DNA from: Chytridium lagenaria
Taxonomy: Eukaryota > Chytridiomycota > Chytridiomycetes > Chytridiales > Chytridiaceae
DNA length: 64,000 nucleotides
Direction: 5' to 3'
Assembly: GCA_025449115.1 (NCBI GenBank)
Contig: JAHLKC010000090.1
Coordinates: forward strand, 1 to 64,000
Shown here: positions 24,519 to 36,825 of the stretch, in pieces
Layout of the letters: each line of letters opens with the position of its first letter
How positions within the stretch are numbered: position 1 is the first letter of the stretch
Program-made: the position numbers and the translations under genes
The notes under the pieces: generated by a model
Database searches by the model: none
The model's input: the letters and a program-made list of their open reading frames with translations, nothing else
Told to the model about the DNA's origin: nothing

Positions 24519-25197
24519 AAATAATAATCTGTGTTTATGTGGTTGTTGACGATCTTGCTGCTCTAATTCCCTGGAGTCCTTTTTTTTCCTTCTGTTTTGT
24601 TGATGGATCTCTTTGTATTTGCCTTCCCCTTTTCCTCCTTGTTTTAGCTATTTGCGTGATGCTACTTTTCAGCGTTGTTTCGGACGTGCCTCTTTTTCTG
24701 TTTTCGATTTCGTTATACCTTCCCTCTCTCCTTCCTTCCTTTTTAGTTGATGTCTTCAGTTTTTTGGTTTCGTGGTTTGTGTCGTTTTTAGCAAGAGTGG
24801 GCTTGTGGAAATGTGTGGTTAGTTATTTTTTACTTTTTGTTATGTATACAGCTGTCTTGTTTTGATTTTTTGGGAACGTTGGGTGTTTATTGAACGTTTT
24901 CGGTGGAATATATTTGAATTCTTAAAGTGTGTGTATCAGAATTTTGAGGATTTCTTACGGCCGTGGTAATCGTATGAGATGATAAGTCGGTCATATCTGG
25001 AATGATTATTATGCGGTCTCACCTAAGAGAACAGCCTAAGCGGGTGTTAAGTACAAGTTTTGTTGCCAACTTGGCCTGGGGATATATATTGGGTTAAGCT
25101 GGTTAAACCCATGGTTTAAAAGTGCGTGTGATAACTTATTACATGCTCATGACAAATACGATTAAATTACTTAATGAAGGCCTTTTCGGCCCCTCTC
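24519..25197. other. intergenic region between convergent genes
   Basis: The first half is T-rich on the plus strand, consistent with the glycogen synthase 3' UTR. The second half is AT-rich. No gene, RNA or repeat is recognised. Confidence 0.45.
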
Positions 25198-26657
25198 CTA
25201 TCCCCAGCCTTCTTCACAATCTTTCCCCATCCCCAGTCTTCCGTTTCCTCCTGTCGTTTTCAACTTTCTCCTCTGAGGTAATGGATTCGACACCGCCATC
25301 CCATTTTCCGCCAACCTCAATCCCAATCCACCATTCGCGACCCATATCCCATACTTTCTCACAAACTCTGGCGCAGCCTTTTCGTAATACGTGTGCTCCC
25401 GATACAAAAGCGGGGGTGAAAGGTATTCTTGTTGCATCTGAGGTTTAGATTGATCCGGTGGACGTTGGTTCTACGGGTCTCCAGGGTGTCGAATGAGGGT
25501 AAAACCTTGTAGGTTCCTTTTCACCGCGTTTTTCACAAAGTCTCCAAGCTTGAAAAGCTTGTTCCCCTCTTTCCCTTCTCACCCGTTCCCCTTCCTCTTT
25601 AACACGTTGTCGTTCAAGCGCTTCAACCTTTTTCCCGATGTTCCCGTTCTCGCTCCCTCCCATCGCGCGAGTTCCGCTTGGACGCGGAGTTTATGGGAAG
25701 CGGCTTTTTGGCGTTCAAGAGCGGAAAGGGTTTGGGCTTGCCGTTCTTGCTGTTTTGCAGTGTGGAGACGAGCGTTGTGGAGGGTTTCTTTGCGTTCCAA
25801 CCAGGCCGTGAAGGCGAGGTTGGCGCGTTCGCGTTTTTGAATGTAGGCGTGAAGGGTTTCCGGTGTGGGTTGGTTTTTGGAGGGAGGGAGGATGGGGTGG
25901 GGAGTGGATTGATGACGTGTGGAGTGGGATGGACGGGGCGTGGGTGAACGGGATGGAGGGGATTTAAGGGGGTTTTTGCGGGATAACCAGGTGCGGAAAG
26001 CTGTGGATTCGGTTTGGAGGTCGAGGTCTGCGAGGTGGGAGATGATGTCGTCTATGGATGCGGCGGAGGTTGTGGAGGCGGGACGGGTGGGGGTTGTGGA
26101 GGTGGGGCGAGGGAGGTGGAGTGGAGGCGGGGTGAGATGGGTTTGTTTTGATGGGAAGGTGCGAGATGGGGAGGGATTTGGGGGTTGGGGAGGGATGGAG
26201 GGGGTTCGAGATGGCTTAGATCGGTGATGGAGAGGGGAAAGTCGCTTGTGGAAGGATCGACAAAGGACATGGAGTAGGAATCGGGTTCGTTGTGTGGTTC
26301 AATGGCGTTTGGTTGTGGGTGTTGTGTGATATTTTCTTGAACTTCCCCCCATACATCCTTTGCCTCTTTTTCACCCATTTCATCACCCCAAACAGCAGCT
26401 ACATTAACCTCCTTCATCGCCTCTTCTACCCCAATAGACCCCTTCAGCTCCTCAATCTTTTCTCCAGCATCCTCAATCTTTGTCCCCGACACCGTCATCA
26501 CATGCTTCACCCCCTCTACAGCATCAAATTCCGCGTTACCAATGATCTCGGCAAACAGAGGATCACTGAGAATATCTTGCATCGTGTAGGTTTCGCGAAT
26601 GTGGTCTGCGGGATGCATGCTGAGAGAAAAGGACTCGTCGGCGGAGATGATGGACAT
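25198..26657 (-). CDS. CCDC34-like coiled-coil protein (DUF4207-type)
   Basis: The N-terminal half is acidic and proline-rich (MSIISADESFSLSMHPADHI then SDPLFAEIIGNAEFDAVEG). The C-terminal half consists of repeated tryptophan-centred helices typical of CCDC34: AFRTWLSRKNPLKSP, ANLAFTAWLERKE, LRVQAELARWEGAR and EQAFQAW, with arginine/lysine/glutamate spacers predicted as coiled coil. These are followed by RFYPHSTPWRPVEPTSTG and a tail with YLSPPLLYREHTYYEKAAPE then FVRKYG. In animals CCDC34 is linked to the sperm flagellum and intraflagellar transport. A flagellar role here is inference. The frame changes near 26045 (end of a proline run), 25660 and 25450, all inside the recognisable protein. 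The start at 26657 is the first ATG of the long acidic frame. Confidence 0.6.
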
Positions 26658-27767
26658 GTTTATTTTTTTTGTTGGCCGAAAACAACAACAATAAATTGGA
26701 TAGAATGCCGTCAGAAGAAATGATGTAAATGAGAGCGATGAGAAAGAACATGGAAAACTCGCTTAAAAGCCTTTGATATATACATTTAATAATAGCGTTA
26801 TCTTTCTCCCAAATGTCTTCCATCCAAATAGACGCTTGGGTCAAGAAAACAATCTCATTCGCAGCCTACTCATGAACCCATGAGTTTTACCCAAACATTG
26901 CCCTCCCAACGTTCCATATCAACTTTCATTCTCCCAGAGCCTTCATGAGCTTCCCATTCCCTTTTTAACCCACCCACCCACCCCTATTCTGTTGCTTCCC
27001 TTTTCACCCATCATCTCACGCACCCCCACGTCTCGTCACTCTGGGCCCAATCAACACTTGCAACCCCCTAAACACAAATCCATTGAGAAACGGCACAATC
27101 ATCCAGTCAACTATATCAACATTGATTAGAACGAAAAGTAGGTTTAGTAACAAGTCACTTTAGGGTGAAATAAAGAATATATGCAAGAGTCTCACATAAG
27201 ATCTTTTGTAGTCCTCCGATGTATGATGTGGTGGCGATGGCTTGCGATGATGATGGTATCATGGAATTTGGCTGCGGGTTGGCTTTGGAGGCGGGTGTGG
27301 TATTTGATGGTGGCATTTTTGTCACAGATTTTGCTATGCATGAGCAAAAAAATGATTGCATTTCCGACAAAAACGTGTATGTATAGAAAGAGTAAGGCCT
27401 TTCGAATTTGATGTATTTTTGTTGGTTATCGTGTTTAAAAGAAGTATAAAGAACTTTAAACATATAATGAACAAAGGAAAGACAAGAGGGTTGAGGAGAA
27501 AACAGCAGCAAAACACAAAGTGCGGGCACAATCCAAAACAAGAGGAGGGAAAAAAACAACAGCGTGGAAGTAATACTGAACTAGAGCAGATTTCCAGAGA
27601 AAAAAAAGCAATTCTGGAATAGAGTAAATAGAGTAAACGGAATATAATATTCCAAAATGAAGGAGGAAACACCAAAACAAGAGGAAAGAAAAAGAGAGAA
27701 AAAAAGAAAAAAAGGCAAGGAGGAGAGAAATATCACGTACAAATCCTTCAGACCAAAGGAACACGAT
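26658..27767. other. intergenic region, no supported gene
   Basis: This 1.1 kb stretch between the start of the CCDC34-like gene and the end of the GMPPA gene is rich in A/T and purine runs (for example AAAAAGAAAAAAAGGC near 27700). A minus-strand frame ending near 27160 (ASKANPQPNSMIPSSSQAIA) is the only protein-like piece, and it matches nothing known to me. Confidence 0.4.
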
Positions 27768-29335
27768 CTACATCAGAATCTCATTATGGAAGCTCGCCTT
27801 CAACTCTTTGTTCGGCAACACAATGCAATTCCTAATCGCCGTCTCATCTGCAACTGTCACGCATTTCCCCAAAATTGCCGCACTCGGCACCTTCATTCCC
27901 TTCTGAGTTGCATTGATGTGCAATGACTCCTCAGGTGACCCCTCCACACGCGCCCAAGCGCCCACCCTCGACTCCCATCCAATAATAGCATTGACAATGC
28001 ACGAGTCGTTCTTAACTTCAACGGCGTCAAGCAGAATCGAGTCTTTTACGCGGACACCACGGCCAATGAGGACACGAGGTCCGATGGAGACGTTCGGACC
28101 AATTTTGGCGGTGGGTGGACGATGGCGGTGGGATGAATATAGACGGGGGGGATGAGGCCAGAGCTTTGGCTGGGTGTAGCACCACCAGGCGAGGTAACGA
28201 TATTGGGAGTGATGGAGGAAAGACGCGGGGTTGGGTTGCCTTAAAGTGTTGAAGGTAAAGACGGTTCGCGGGAATCGTGGAGCTACCCGTCTTGAGCTGT
28301 ACGATTATATTATATTTTTTAGCATTTCTTTATCATGTGATAAAACCATTGCCAAAGAAAATAGTTATATATCGCCTACCTGCATCCAGAAGTCTTTGCC
28401 AGGGATTCCAACATAACAGTAAAGCTTTTTCTCCTCAGTAAGAAGACTCAAAACATCCTGCTCCAAACGAATCCTAACTTCCGACATGCTAAGAAGCGAA
28501 GGCCTGGAATCCTCAAGGGAATCAGTGTCATACACTCCATCTTCCAAGGCCTTAGCCCTAAGTCCCGCAATAGCCTTGGCCATAACCGCAAAGATGCTCT
28601 CCTCGAACAAATAAATACCACACGAAATTGTCTCAGAGAGAACCGTCTCTTGGTTCTCTACAAAGTGAAGAACCTCAGCGGTATCAGGGTTCAATACGAT
28701 GCAGCCGAATTTGTGGACAAGAATCGCGCTGCACTTTAATGCCCATAACGGTGGCTTGGGCTTTCTTTGCGGTGTGGAAGGCGAGGATTTCGCTTAAAGG
28801 GAAGGATGAGGCGATATCTGCGTTAAGGACAAAGAACTTATCGGGCTTGCCTCGCATGATTTCGTCACGGAAGTGGTAGAGACCACCGGCGGTGCCAGGG
28901 CCTGGTACTCGCGGAGGTAGCTTTGAAAGGAGTTAAGGTACTGAAGGATTGGAGTAGTCAAGGAGTCAGGTTTCAAAGACCCCCCCTCCCCCCCCCCAAT
29001 GTAGAAAAAAAGGAAACTTACCGAATGGAGATAGAGCTGAACTCCATCTGAACCTCGGTGAGGAAACGATCAAAGACGTTGTTCTCAAAGAAGCCTATGA
29101 GGATAATCTCCTTCATGCCGGGGACCTTGGCAAGAGATGACACATGGTGGTAGATCATGGGAGATCCAGCAATAGGAAAAAACTGTGTAGAAAGTAAGAT
29201 CAGTAAAGAACGATAGAACAATTGCTCAAGACGGATCAAATCACGCACGGGTTTAGGAACACCCATAGATAATGGGCGGAAGCGCGTGCCCACAGACGGA
29301 CCGCCGACTAAGATGATGCCCTTGAGACTGGTCAT
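27768..29335 (-). CDS. GMPPA: mannose-1-phosphate guanylyltransferase alpha homologue (GMPPA)
   Basis: This is the regulatory alpha-type subunit of GDP-mannose pyrophosphorylase, which supplies GDP-mannose for glycosylation and wall mannans. The N-terminal nucleotidyltransferase begins MTSLKGIILVGGPSVGTRFR and PLSMGVPKP. Then come FPIAGSPMIYHHVSSLAKVP, GMKEIILIGFFENNVFDRF, GGLYHFRDEIMRGKPDKFFV, LNADI, CGIYLFEESIFAVM and RIRLEQDVLSLL. The second part is a left-handed beta-helix (VYIHPTA, KIGPNVSIGPRVLIGRGV). The end has GWESRVGAWARVEG, IRNCIVLPNKELKASFHN and EILM, matching the animal GMPPA end. GMPPA rather than the catalytic GMPPB is chosen because of the GGP.VGTRFRPLS loop and the C-terminal HKELS-like tail. 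Frame corrections are needed near 28715 and between 28060 and 28200. Confidence 0.93.
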
Positions 29336-29635
29336 GGTAATATTTCTGGGAGTTCAAAGTGGACTTCGTGGATTTCTGGGTGTACTCAAGCTTTGGGATC
29401 CCAATGCTGCAACTTCGTCTGCAGAGAGTTGGAAAGTAATAAGATCTGGGATGCGAGGTCAAGTGCAAAAAATTATCTGGATTGGAAAAAAGAAGGGTTG
29501 TGCAGCCTCAAAATGCTCACAGCAGCCCCTTCAAACAACAGATTTTAAGAATGTCAACACTAGTACTATCTATAAGTGTCGTTTTACGTCACGATAGAGA
29601 ACGGTTATGCGCAAAATTAATACTATTTACAATAT
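29336..29635. other. short intergenic region
   Basis: Three hundred bases between the start of GMPPA and the stop of the coiled-coil gene, likely the GMPPA promoter. No other feature is seen. Confidence 0.4.
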
Positions 29636-30585
29636 TCACATTGAAAGATTCACGTCCTCAAGGTGCGCCTCATCTGTATTGGCGCTCTCCATCAACGATG
29701 AAAGGGAAAAGTTACGAATGCGATTCTGGCTTATACGCACTCGAAGATCCTCATTTTCAACCTTAAGTTCTTCCACCAAGGATGCTGTCTTTGCCATCTC
29801 CAACTTAGAAAAAAAAACGGGAAAAAATAAATAAGACATAGCAAAGAACCTTTAAACAAAAATAAATAAATTCTCACTCTACAACGATCTAATTCTTCTT
29901 CAGCTTCTCTCACTCGTTTCTCCAATACTGTCTCTCTACGGGAGGACTCCGCAAGTTGGGTTTCTAAGACCTGTTTTTCTGCATTTGCTTTATTCCGCTG
30001 TTGTAAACTAAGTATGAACTTCAAAATAGCGCTGATAAAGATTTAACCTCACATGAAGTTCAAGCTCAGACTCATTCGCCTCCATTTCGTCTTCTAAATT
30101 GGATGCTATGTCGGTCACGTATGCAGCAGTTGCCGAAACGCCCTCTAAACGATCCTTCAAGGTATGAATTTCGTGGTTTAATAATGTAATTTCCTTATGC
30201 AAGTCATATCTCTGCCCACAAAAAAGTATTGTATGGTAAGAAGTTCTGCAAGAAATTGAAAGATATGTTACCTCTGCCCTTAACAACTCTGTTTCCTGAA
30301 CATGTTGTTTTGTCAAGGTTTCCAGCTCCGCCATATGCAGTTCATTCATTCGACTCTGCTTCTCGGCATGTTGGTCCTCCATAGCCGCGATCCTCGCAAC
30401 CAGCTTTGTGAGTTGAGCTGCAATAAGGTGATTAACAGTTTTTAGTCCATTTGGAAAGTTCCAGCATAGTAAAATCATCCAGTATTGATTACACGATAAT
30501 CATATACACGCAGAAGGTTTCAATTACCCTTAAGCTCCGCAATTTCCGCCTCGGCATCTTTGATCCTTCGTTCGGATTGCTGCAT
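29636..30585 (-). CDS. coiled-coil protein of unknown function
   Basis: I do not recognise the family. Starting from MQQSERRIKDAEAEIAELK, about five short exons give roughly 210 residues that are almost wholly charged heptad-like helix: MEDQHAEKQSRMNELHMAEL, LHKEITLLNHEIHTLKDRLE, NLEDEMEANESELELH, KQVLETQLAESSRRETVLEK and SLVEELKVENEDLRVRISQN. It ends LEDVNLSM. No membrane segment or signal peptide is present. It sits head to head with a small plus-strand gene, 77 bp apart, so they may share a promoter. Basal-body and axonemal scaffolds often look like this, but so do many golgins; nothing decides between them. Confidence 0.55.
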
Positions 30586-30662
30586 CCCATGCCCGAATGG
30601 GGAAACACTGAGGATCTTGTCAGGTCTGGTTGTTGAATTGGTCGGTCACACACACACAGAGG

Positions 30663-31183
30663 ATGCTGAAAGATGAAGGATTAGAGCCGTCGGTGCAAGT
30701 CAAGCAAGCCACAGAGACCGTTTACTGGAAAGGCAAGAGACCGCCAGAAGATACCCTCGACATTGAACAGAGGGAGCTGATCCAGACTGCGACGAATGTG
30801 CTTTATGACACATCTTTACTTATGCTGCACGCTACGTTCGAGGGGGAGGTGAGCCTTTCTTAGAAAGACTGTTTTATGCAGCGGTGATTCATGATCAACC
30901 CTAACTCTAATCATAGTCCTAATCATTTTACTTATGTCTTTTAATTGTACAGTCAACAACAAGAACCAAATATCGTATGATGCGGCATATTGCCGGTCTT
31001 CCTGTCGAAGAAAAGGAACGCAAGCTTTATAAACCAACCTATATCGACATCCCCGAGCGTGTGAAGCTTGAACGGCCAACAGCCCAAACTCCTTCGCATA
31101 CGTTTGAAACTGAAGAATCAAAAAAGGATGTTTTTGTGGATGCGCTTACAGATATGATTGCAACCGAGCCGCATCCATCATGA
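30663..31183 (+). CDS. small conserved-looking protein, unidentified
   Basis: Two exons give about 130 residues. The first reads MLKDEGLEPSVQVKQATETV and YWKGKRPPEDTLDIEQRE and ends at a GAG|GTGAGC donor (about 30849). The second begins STTRTKYRMMRHIAGLPVEE and continues with KERKLYKPTYIDIPERVKLE to an acidic end. No signal peptide, membrane helix or known motif was found. Clean donor and acceptor and matched phase support it as a real gene. The neighbouring divergent coiled-coil gene suggests a shared promoter. Confidence 0.5.
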
Positions 31184-32151
31184 GCCTTTGTATCTCGTTC
31201 TTTCTTTTACTACCCAACACTCCCCCCTAAATATTTATCCTATCCTTTGCGCACGTCTTATCGTAATCATCTGGCTTGGCGGCTTTTCCGAGGATTAAAT
31301 GATTGTACTTACCCTCTCTGTATATTGTTTTCTTGTATTTTCTAATATTATCAGTTAGACAACTATTGCTCGTCTATTTTCTCTGTCTAATCTGTATCAA
31401 ACTGGCTTTCTTATATTTTTTTCTAAATTTCTCTCTTTCTTTCTTTCTTCTTTCCTTCTTTCTTTTTTTTTTTTTTATTCTAAACCAAGCGAAACAATAA
31501 TTCAGTAGGTAACTACAGGATTTAATACTCGTTGCCTTTAAATATAATGAGCGTAAGATTTTTCTAGTACGAGGGATCTCAATCTTGTGACTGCCAATCT
31601 ACATTGCAACAGAGACTAATTATGGGTAGACATGCAACTGCGGAACTATTCTTTAAAGGAAAGATAGCAGAAAACGTCCGAGTTTCGTTTTCTGGCGAGA
31701 AAGAAGTTGTATGAACATTATTTTATTTCCGCTTTCGTTCAGAATAGTACGTTTCGTGTTGGCAAATGTTGCTCGTAACAAAGGTTTTTCCAATCTGAAG
31801 AGGAACTTCATACTCGTGATGGGCGAATGTACCTGGAACAATGACATGCCATATTTTGTCCTCAGCCTAAGGGACCATTGGTAAGTTAATAAAGCAAGTG
31901 TGCAAAATCAAATTGCGAATAGGATAGAAGGATCATGCCAGATTTGTTCTTAATATAAAAGCCGCAAAATTTGAATTAAAAGTCGATATCTGCATAGTCT
32001 GCAAGGAATTATCATAACTACGAGACGCTTTTTTACTATCCCACATGTGCCTCATCGTAATATCCATTTAGGAAGGTCTGAGCCTCCTGTAGCAAGCATA
32101 TCATTACTTTTAAAATAAATGAATTGACAATTTACAAATTGTCACGGTGTC
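31184..32151. other. intergenic region with a pyrimidine tract
   Basis: Nearly 1 kb without a supported gene. The plus strand has a TTTC/CTTT tract at about 31425-31478, a homopurine-homopyrimidine run that could adopt unusual structure or be a 3' UTR element. The rest is AT-rich. Confidence 0.45.
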
Positions 32152-34661
32152 ATGGAGGTCTTGGAAGACAGCAGCATGGCAACGAAAGGGGCGATCGCAT
32201 CAACACCTTCCCCTCCATTGACGCAAAAAAGTTACAAGTGCGAGGGAGGAGGAGGAGGAAATATAAACCTGGATTTGATGAGGAGGGGAGACGGTACGCC
32301 ATGGCATGGTGCTGCCATCACTCCATCAACACAAAGGCAGAATGCAAAACTTTCCGCGCTTTTGGCCTTTATTGGACGCATGAATGGAGAGAATTCAGGA
32401 AGGGAGGAGGGTCCTCAAGAGCTTAGTGATATCATTCAAAGTGCAAATCGGTTTGATCATAACCAGGGTGCGAGTTTTGAGCGCAACTTTGTGGAGATTC
32501 AGAAGTTACTAGGTCCGTTTTATTGTTGTTTTAATTTGAAGGGAAGGGAGGGGGTCTCATTAAATACTAATTCCATATTAACACTTATACTGTTAGAGCG
32601 GGCTAAGAATGCGGACAGCGCTGTGGATATTAACGCTCTTCTGAATGCTTCAGAATCCGAAAAGGAAAAGCGAAAAAAGAAGCCGGCAAACACCGCTGCC
32701 GGAGGCAGTTTGGGGAACGGAGGAGGTGTGTCAGGAGGTCAACAAAGCGTCTCTTCGAGCTCAAATAACGCTTCACAAAAACCTGGGTACCTATTTGAGC
32801 TGTCAATGTTGGATGGAAAATCGCAAGCGGGGAGGAAACCCTTGCGAGTGATCGCCGCGGAGCTTGATAAACGGATAGAGCAGCTTCGATCAAATCAATC
32901 TGAGTGGGATTCATTCCAGTCGAGAATATGTTAGAATACAGTGTCGTCCTTCAATCTAACATATCTCCTTTAAAGCTGAGTATCAGAAAGAACATACAAT
33001 ACATACCGATATTATTACGCCAGAACAGGCTTATGCTTGGACAATTTATCCCCGATAACAGAATCAATCAGTTGAACATCTCGTAAGTCACAACTTTTTC
33101 TCTAACTTTCTCTTTGACACGCCTAGAAACAAGACCACCAACTTCATCGAATAAGAGTGCTTGAGAAGAAGAGGAAATGGATACCGAAACCTTGAGAAAA
33201 AAATTGGAGGTCGTGAAAAGAAAAGAGTCACAGATGGTAATTTTTTTTTAAAACGTATTCTATAAATCGATAGGAAAAGGGCAAGCAGAAAGAGAGGGAA
33301 GAGTTGAACAAGTATGCTGTTAACCAAAAGAAGTGGTTCGTTATTGTTGCAGCCATTGCCAAGGATTGCATACATGGAGAGAACTTTGAATGTGAGCATC
33401 TTAAACTTACTGCATTGACGCCATGTCACGATAGGAATATCATTTCAGAAAACAAGCCCAAATTGAGGAAAATATTGCCGTGCGTACTATACAGCGATGT
33501 TGGAGAAACTACAAGGCGCGCATATTTGAAGAGAAGAAGATTATGGCATTCGGCAAGATCGCTAAGTCAGTTCTTTGAACCTAAAACCCCCGGCGTAACA
33601 CTTTTTTCTTCTTTCCAAACGAACAGGGTCTTCCACATTTATGTTCATCGAAGACGGCAAATGTTAAAAAATAAGGCTGCAGATAAGATTCGACAATTCT
33701 TCAAGGAAGTTCATGATGTTTCAAAACTATTGAAGATTGTTAAAAAATACCGATTTTCAGGTACATTGATTAAAGTTATCTTCTTTTTAACTAATACATT
33801 GAAAAGTCGTAAAGGCTCAAATGTTGACTAGACATTTCCTTGAAATTCGAAGGGCACAAGTAACTCTGCTGTGTAGATATTGGGATAAGCATGAGAATGG
33901 ATGGTGGGTGCAGAGGAAGCATGGAAACGCGGACAAATTTGGGAGTATTAACAGCTTGGAGGAAAAAGCGAAGCCAACCAAATCAAAAAAGTTTGTTGTT
34001 TTATACTATCGGCCTTTTTACGGTGCTTACGACGATTGCGGTTCGTGTGTATTAACGATCACGTCTCCGCTACTTAGAAAAGGAAAGAAACAACAAAAGG
34101 AAGACGACAAAGACAAATCATCCGAAAAAACGTATATCAAGATTGCAGAGTAAGCTTTCTTACCTCAATTATTATTATACACTACTTTCTAACATATATC
34201 AGCTCTACCAAGATCCGGATAGTCCTCGAAGATCTCATTCACCGCAAAAAAATCTACCGATCTCAACTCACCGAATATAAGGATCAATATGCAAAGTGGA
34301 GCACAGAGCAAAAGGTAAGATAGTTAGATGTGAGGTTTCAGTCTCGTATTGATAAAGGTACAGAAAGCTCAGCAATTGCGAGGATTGCGTCCTGGTCTTC
34401 GTGCCAAAACTCCAGGAGGTTTGTTGCTATTCCGGTTTTTTATTTTTAGGTTCACAGAAAGTTGCGCTGAATATGCGTGCACTGACTATACTATTTTCTT
34501 CATACATCTAGAGGACGATAAGCAAGCGCCGAAGAAGCCAGTATTCAAGGTAAGAAATTATATTGTGATAAGATCTAACCTACCCATAATGTAATTAATA
34601 GGTGCTCCCTCCTGTACAGGACATGTATACACTCATCGAGCGAGGATTCCTTCACGCTTAA
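32152..34661 (+). CDS. IQ-motif protein, possible axonemal component
   Basis: This is a multi-exon protein of about 650 residues that I cannot place in a named family. The N-terminal part (MEVLEDSSMATKGAIASTPS) is glycine/serine-rich. A middle region has PLRVIAAELDKRIEQLRSNQ, KYAVNQKKWFVIVAAIAKDC and an IQ-type calmodulin-binding helix, RTIQRCWRNYKARIFEEKK (about 33490). A second basic amphipathic helix is VHRRRQMLKNKAADKIRQFF. The C-terminal part has KFVVLYYRPFYGAYDDCGSC, IRIVLEDLI, IYRSQLTEYKDQYAKWSTEQ and a final VQDMYTLIERGFLHA. Such IQ, lysine-rich proteins are common among flagellar proteins of algae and chytrids; that role is inference. Exon borders between 32935 and 33300 are unclear. 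Confidence 0.5.
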
Positions 34662-35150
34662 AAAATAAAAAAGAGTCCAAATGCACATCATTATCCTCTG
34701 CATTAGTATTGCCAGTTTACTTGTCGTTTTCGTGTGAAGGGGTCCTTGGTTTGTTTTTGTTGCACAAAGGCGTGCTCGGGCCTTTTTTTTGAAATTTCTT
34801 TTTTTCTCAATCCAACATTTTCCATACATCACAAACAGGTAAACCGTCTCCCTTGTCGACATCTTGAGCGATCACTATGCTGTATACGATGTCCGCGGTC
34901 GCTTGAGATGAGTTCATGATAAAGTGGGATGGTCGAGAATGGCTTTAAGTTGTTTGTTAAACGTGGATGGAAACCCAGTGAAGACATCGTCGCATTCATG
35001 TCACCATTGCTGGATCACTGGATCTGGGAAAGTACTGTGGAAAATGCTTAAGCCGGACTCTGGAGAACCGAAACGCATTCTTTGATTACGATGCAGAATC
35101 TAAGCAGTAGTTACAATAATCTGATCGCTTTTTTGTCATTATGTCAGACC
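34662..35150. other. intergenic region, probable BFR1 promoter
   Basis: No ORF with protein-like content. It contains the 3' end region of the IQ-motif gene and the upstream region of BFR1. A TTATGTCAG immediately before the BFR1 ATG could be the acceptor of a leader intron. Confidence 0.4.
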
Positions 35151-36825
35151 ATGCCTGGCAAGGAAGAGAAGAAGGTTGCAGCTCCCGCGGCCGCTGCTCC
35201 CATTGAGAGCAAGCCCTCAACCGTGATTAAGCCCAGTGGCCCTCGACCTAACAAAGAGGCCCACGAGAAGGTTCGGATCTGGGCGAATGCGTTTAAACAT
35301 TATACTGACGCCTATGTAGGAGGTCAATGCTATTAAGGAACAGATCGAGGCCGTCCAGAAGAAGCTTGTGAGAAACTATTTGCAAATGTGGAATCTAATT
35401 TATTTTAGGGCGCCGTTCAACAGACCATCAACAGCACCGATAACATTAAGGGCTCTTACGACGGAAAGAGGAAGGAGCTCCGCGCTAAGCTTGATGAGCT
35501 CACCAAACAACGCACTGAGGTCAACGACCAGCGTACCAAGATTCTCGAGAAGCTTAAGTCTATTCAGTCCGGCATCAAGAAGAAGGTTAGTTGTCGTATA
35601 TTGCAGAGTTCCATCTTACTGATCATTTGGTACTGCGTAGAACGACGAGGTTAAGACTTCTAAGGACAAGCTCGGCGTGAAGAATGTTGACGACATTGAG
35701 AAGCAGCTTGCGTACGTATTATCTAGCTCTCTATCTTCTTATTCTTTTTTCCAATTCCCTGACACTTTCTCGATTTTACAGGAGCCTTGAGCAGCAGCTT
35801 TCCGGCGGAAATCTGAAGCTTCCCGACGAGAAGCGTATCGTGGCCGAGATCAGCAATTTGAAGAAGGCGCGTAAGGTTCTCGAGACCCTTGGTAGCCATG
35901 CTGGCACCATTGAGGGCGACAAGAAGCAGCTTGACGCCCTCCGGGCCGAGTTGGACGCCCTCAGCCCGAAAAAGGATGCCATTAACAAGGAATTTGACAT
36001 CGTTAAGGCCGAGCTCAAGGAGGTTGATGACGAAAAGCGGAAGGACATGGGATCCCTTACTGAACTTATCAACCAGAAGAAGGCTCTTAAGTCTGAGGTT
36101 GACGCCAGCTATGAGCAAATGCGCGCGTTGAAGACTGAATTCAAGAAGCAGAACGATGAGTGGTACCAGTGGGAGAGGACTGAGAGGGATCGTAGGCAGA
36201 AGGAGTACCAGGAGTCCAGGAAGAAGGATGAGACTGCCAGGCTCACCAGGGCCGCTGAGGAGGAGCTTGAGAACGCCAAGGTCCCCGCTTTCACCGAGGA
36301 CATCACCTCCTGCAACTCCCTCATTACCTTCCTTCAGCAGTACACCTCCTCCAAGCCCGTGACCGCCGCCGCCCCCACTGCTGCTGCCCCTGTCACCGCT
36401 AACCGCAGCGTTGATACCGCCATCCCCGACGGCCTTGTCGTTCTCAAGAAGAAGGAAGACCGTGGCGAGGACTACTTTGTTGTTGGTGGAAAGGGCAAGA
36501 AGAACAAGCGTGGTGGATCCAGCAACACCGAAGGTTCCCAGCCTTCCACTAAGACTGTTATCAAGCTTGACCTTGTTCTGTTGACCTTTTCAACCGCCTC
36601 AAGATTAACATCCCTGTCACCGTCGCCGACGCCGAGCCCACCATTGCTGCGCTTGAGGCTAAGAAGGCCAAGTTCCTTGAAAGCCAGGCTGAAGAGACCG
36701 CGAAGAACAAGGCAAAGGCTGAGGCGAAGATTGCCGCTCTTAAGGCTAAGGTTGAGGCCGGGGGTTCCGCTGACGATGCTATCAAGGAGCTCGAGGGCGA
36801 GAACGCCGCTGAGGCCTCGGCTTGA
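35151..36825 (+). CDS. BFR1: BFR1-like nuclear segregation / mRNP protein
   Basis: In yeast, Bfr1 associates with polysomal mRNPs at the ER and affects ploidy and secretion. The protein starts MPGKEEKKVAAPAAAAPIES and has the BFR1 lead-in RPNKEAHEK. A long coiled coil follows (KRKELRAKLDELTKQRTEVN, EKRIVAEISNLKKARKVLET, DALSPKKDAINKEFDIVKAE) and the basic segment WYQWERTERDRRQKEYQESR. The C-terminal signature is DYFVVGGKGKKNKRGG (about 36470), with a final LVDLFNRLKINIPVTVADAE helix and an alanine/lysine-rich tail. Five exons are visible, the last being long. A one-base shift is needed near 36575. Codon use is C-ending and highly biased, as in a strongly expressed gene. Confidence 0.88.

Noticed and set aside
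27155..27675. Overlapping minus-strand ORFs of hydrophobic/low-complexity sequence
   Set aside because: Composition follows A/T runs; no start context, splice sites or family match.
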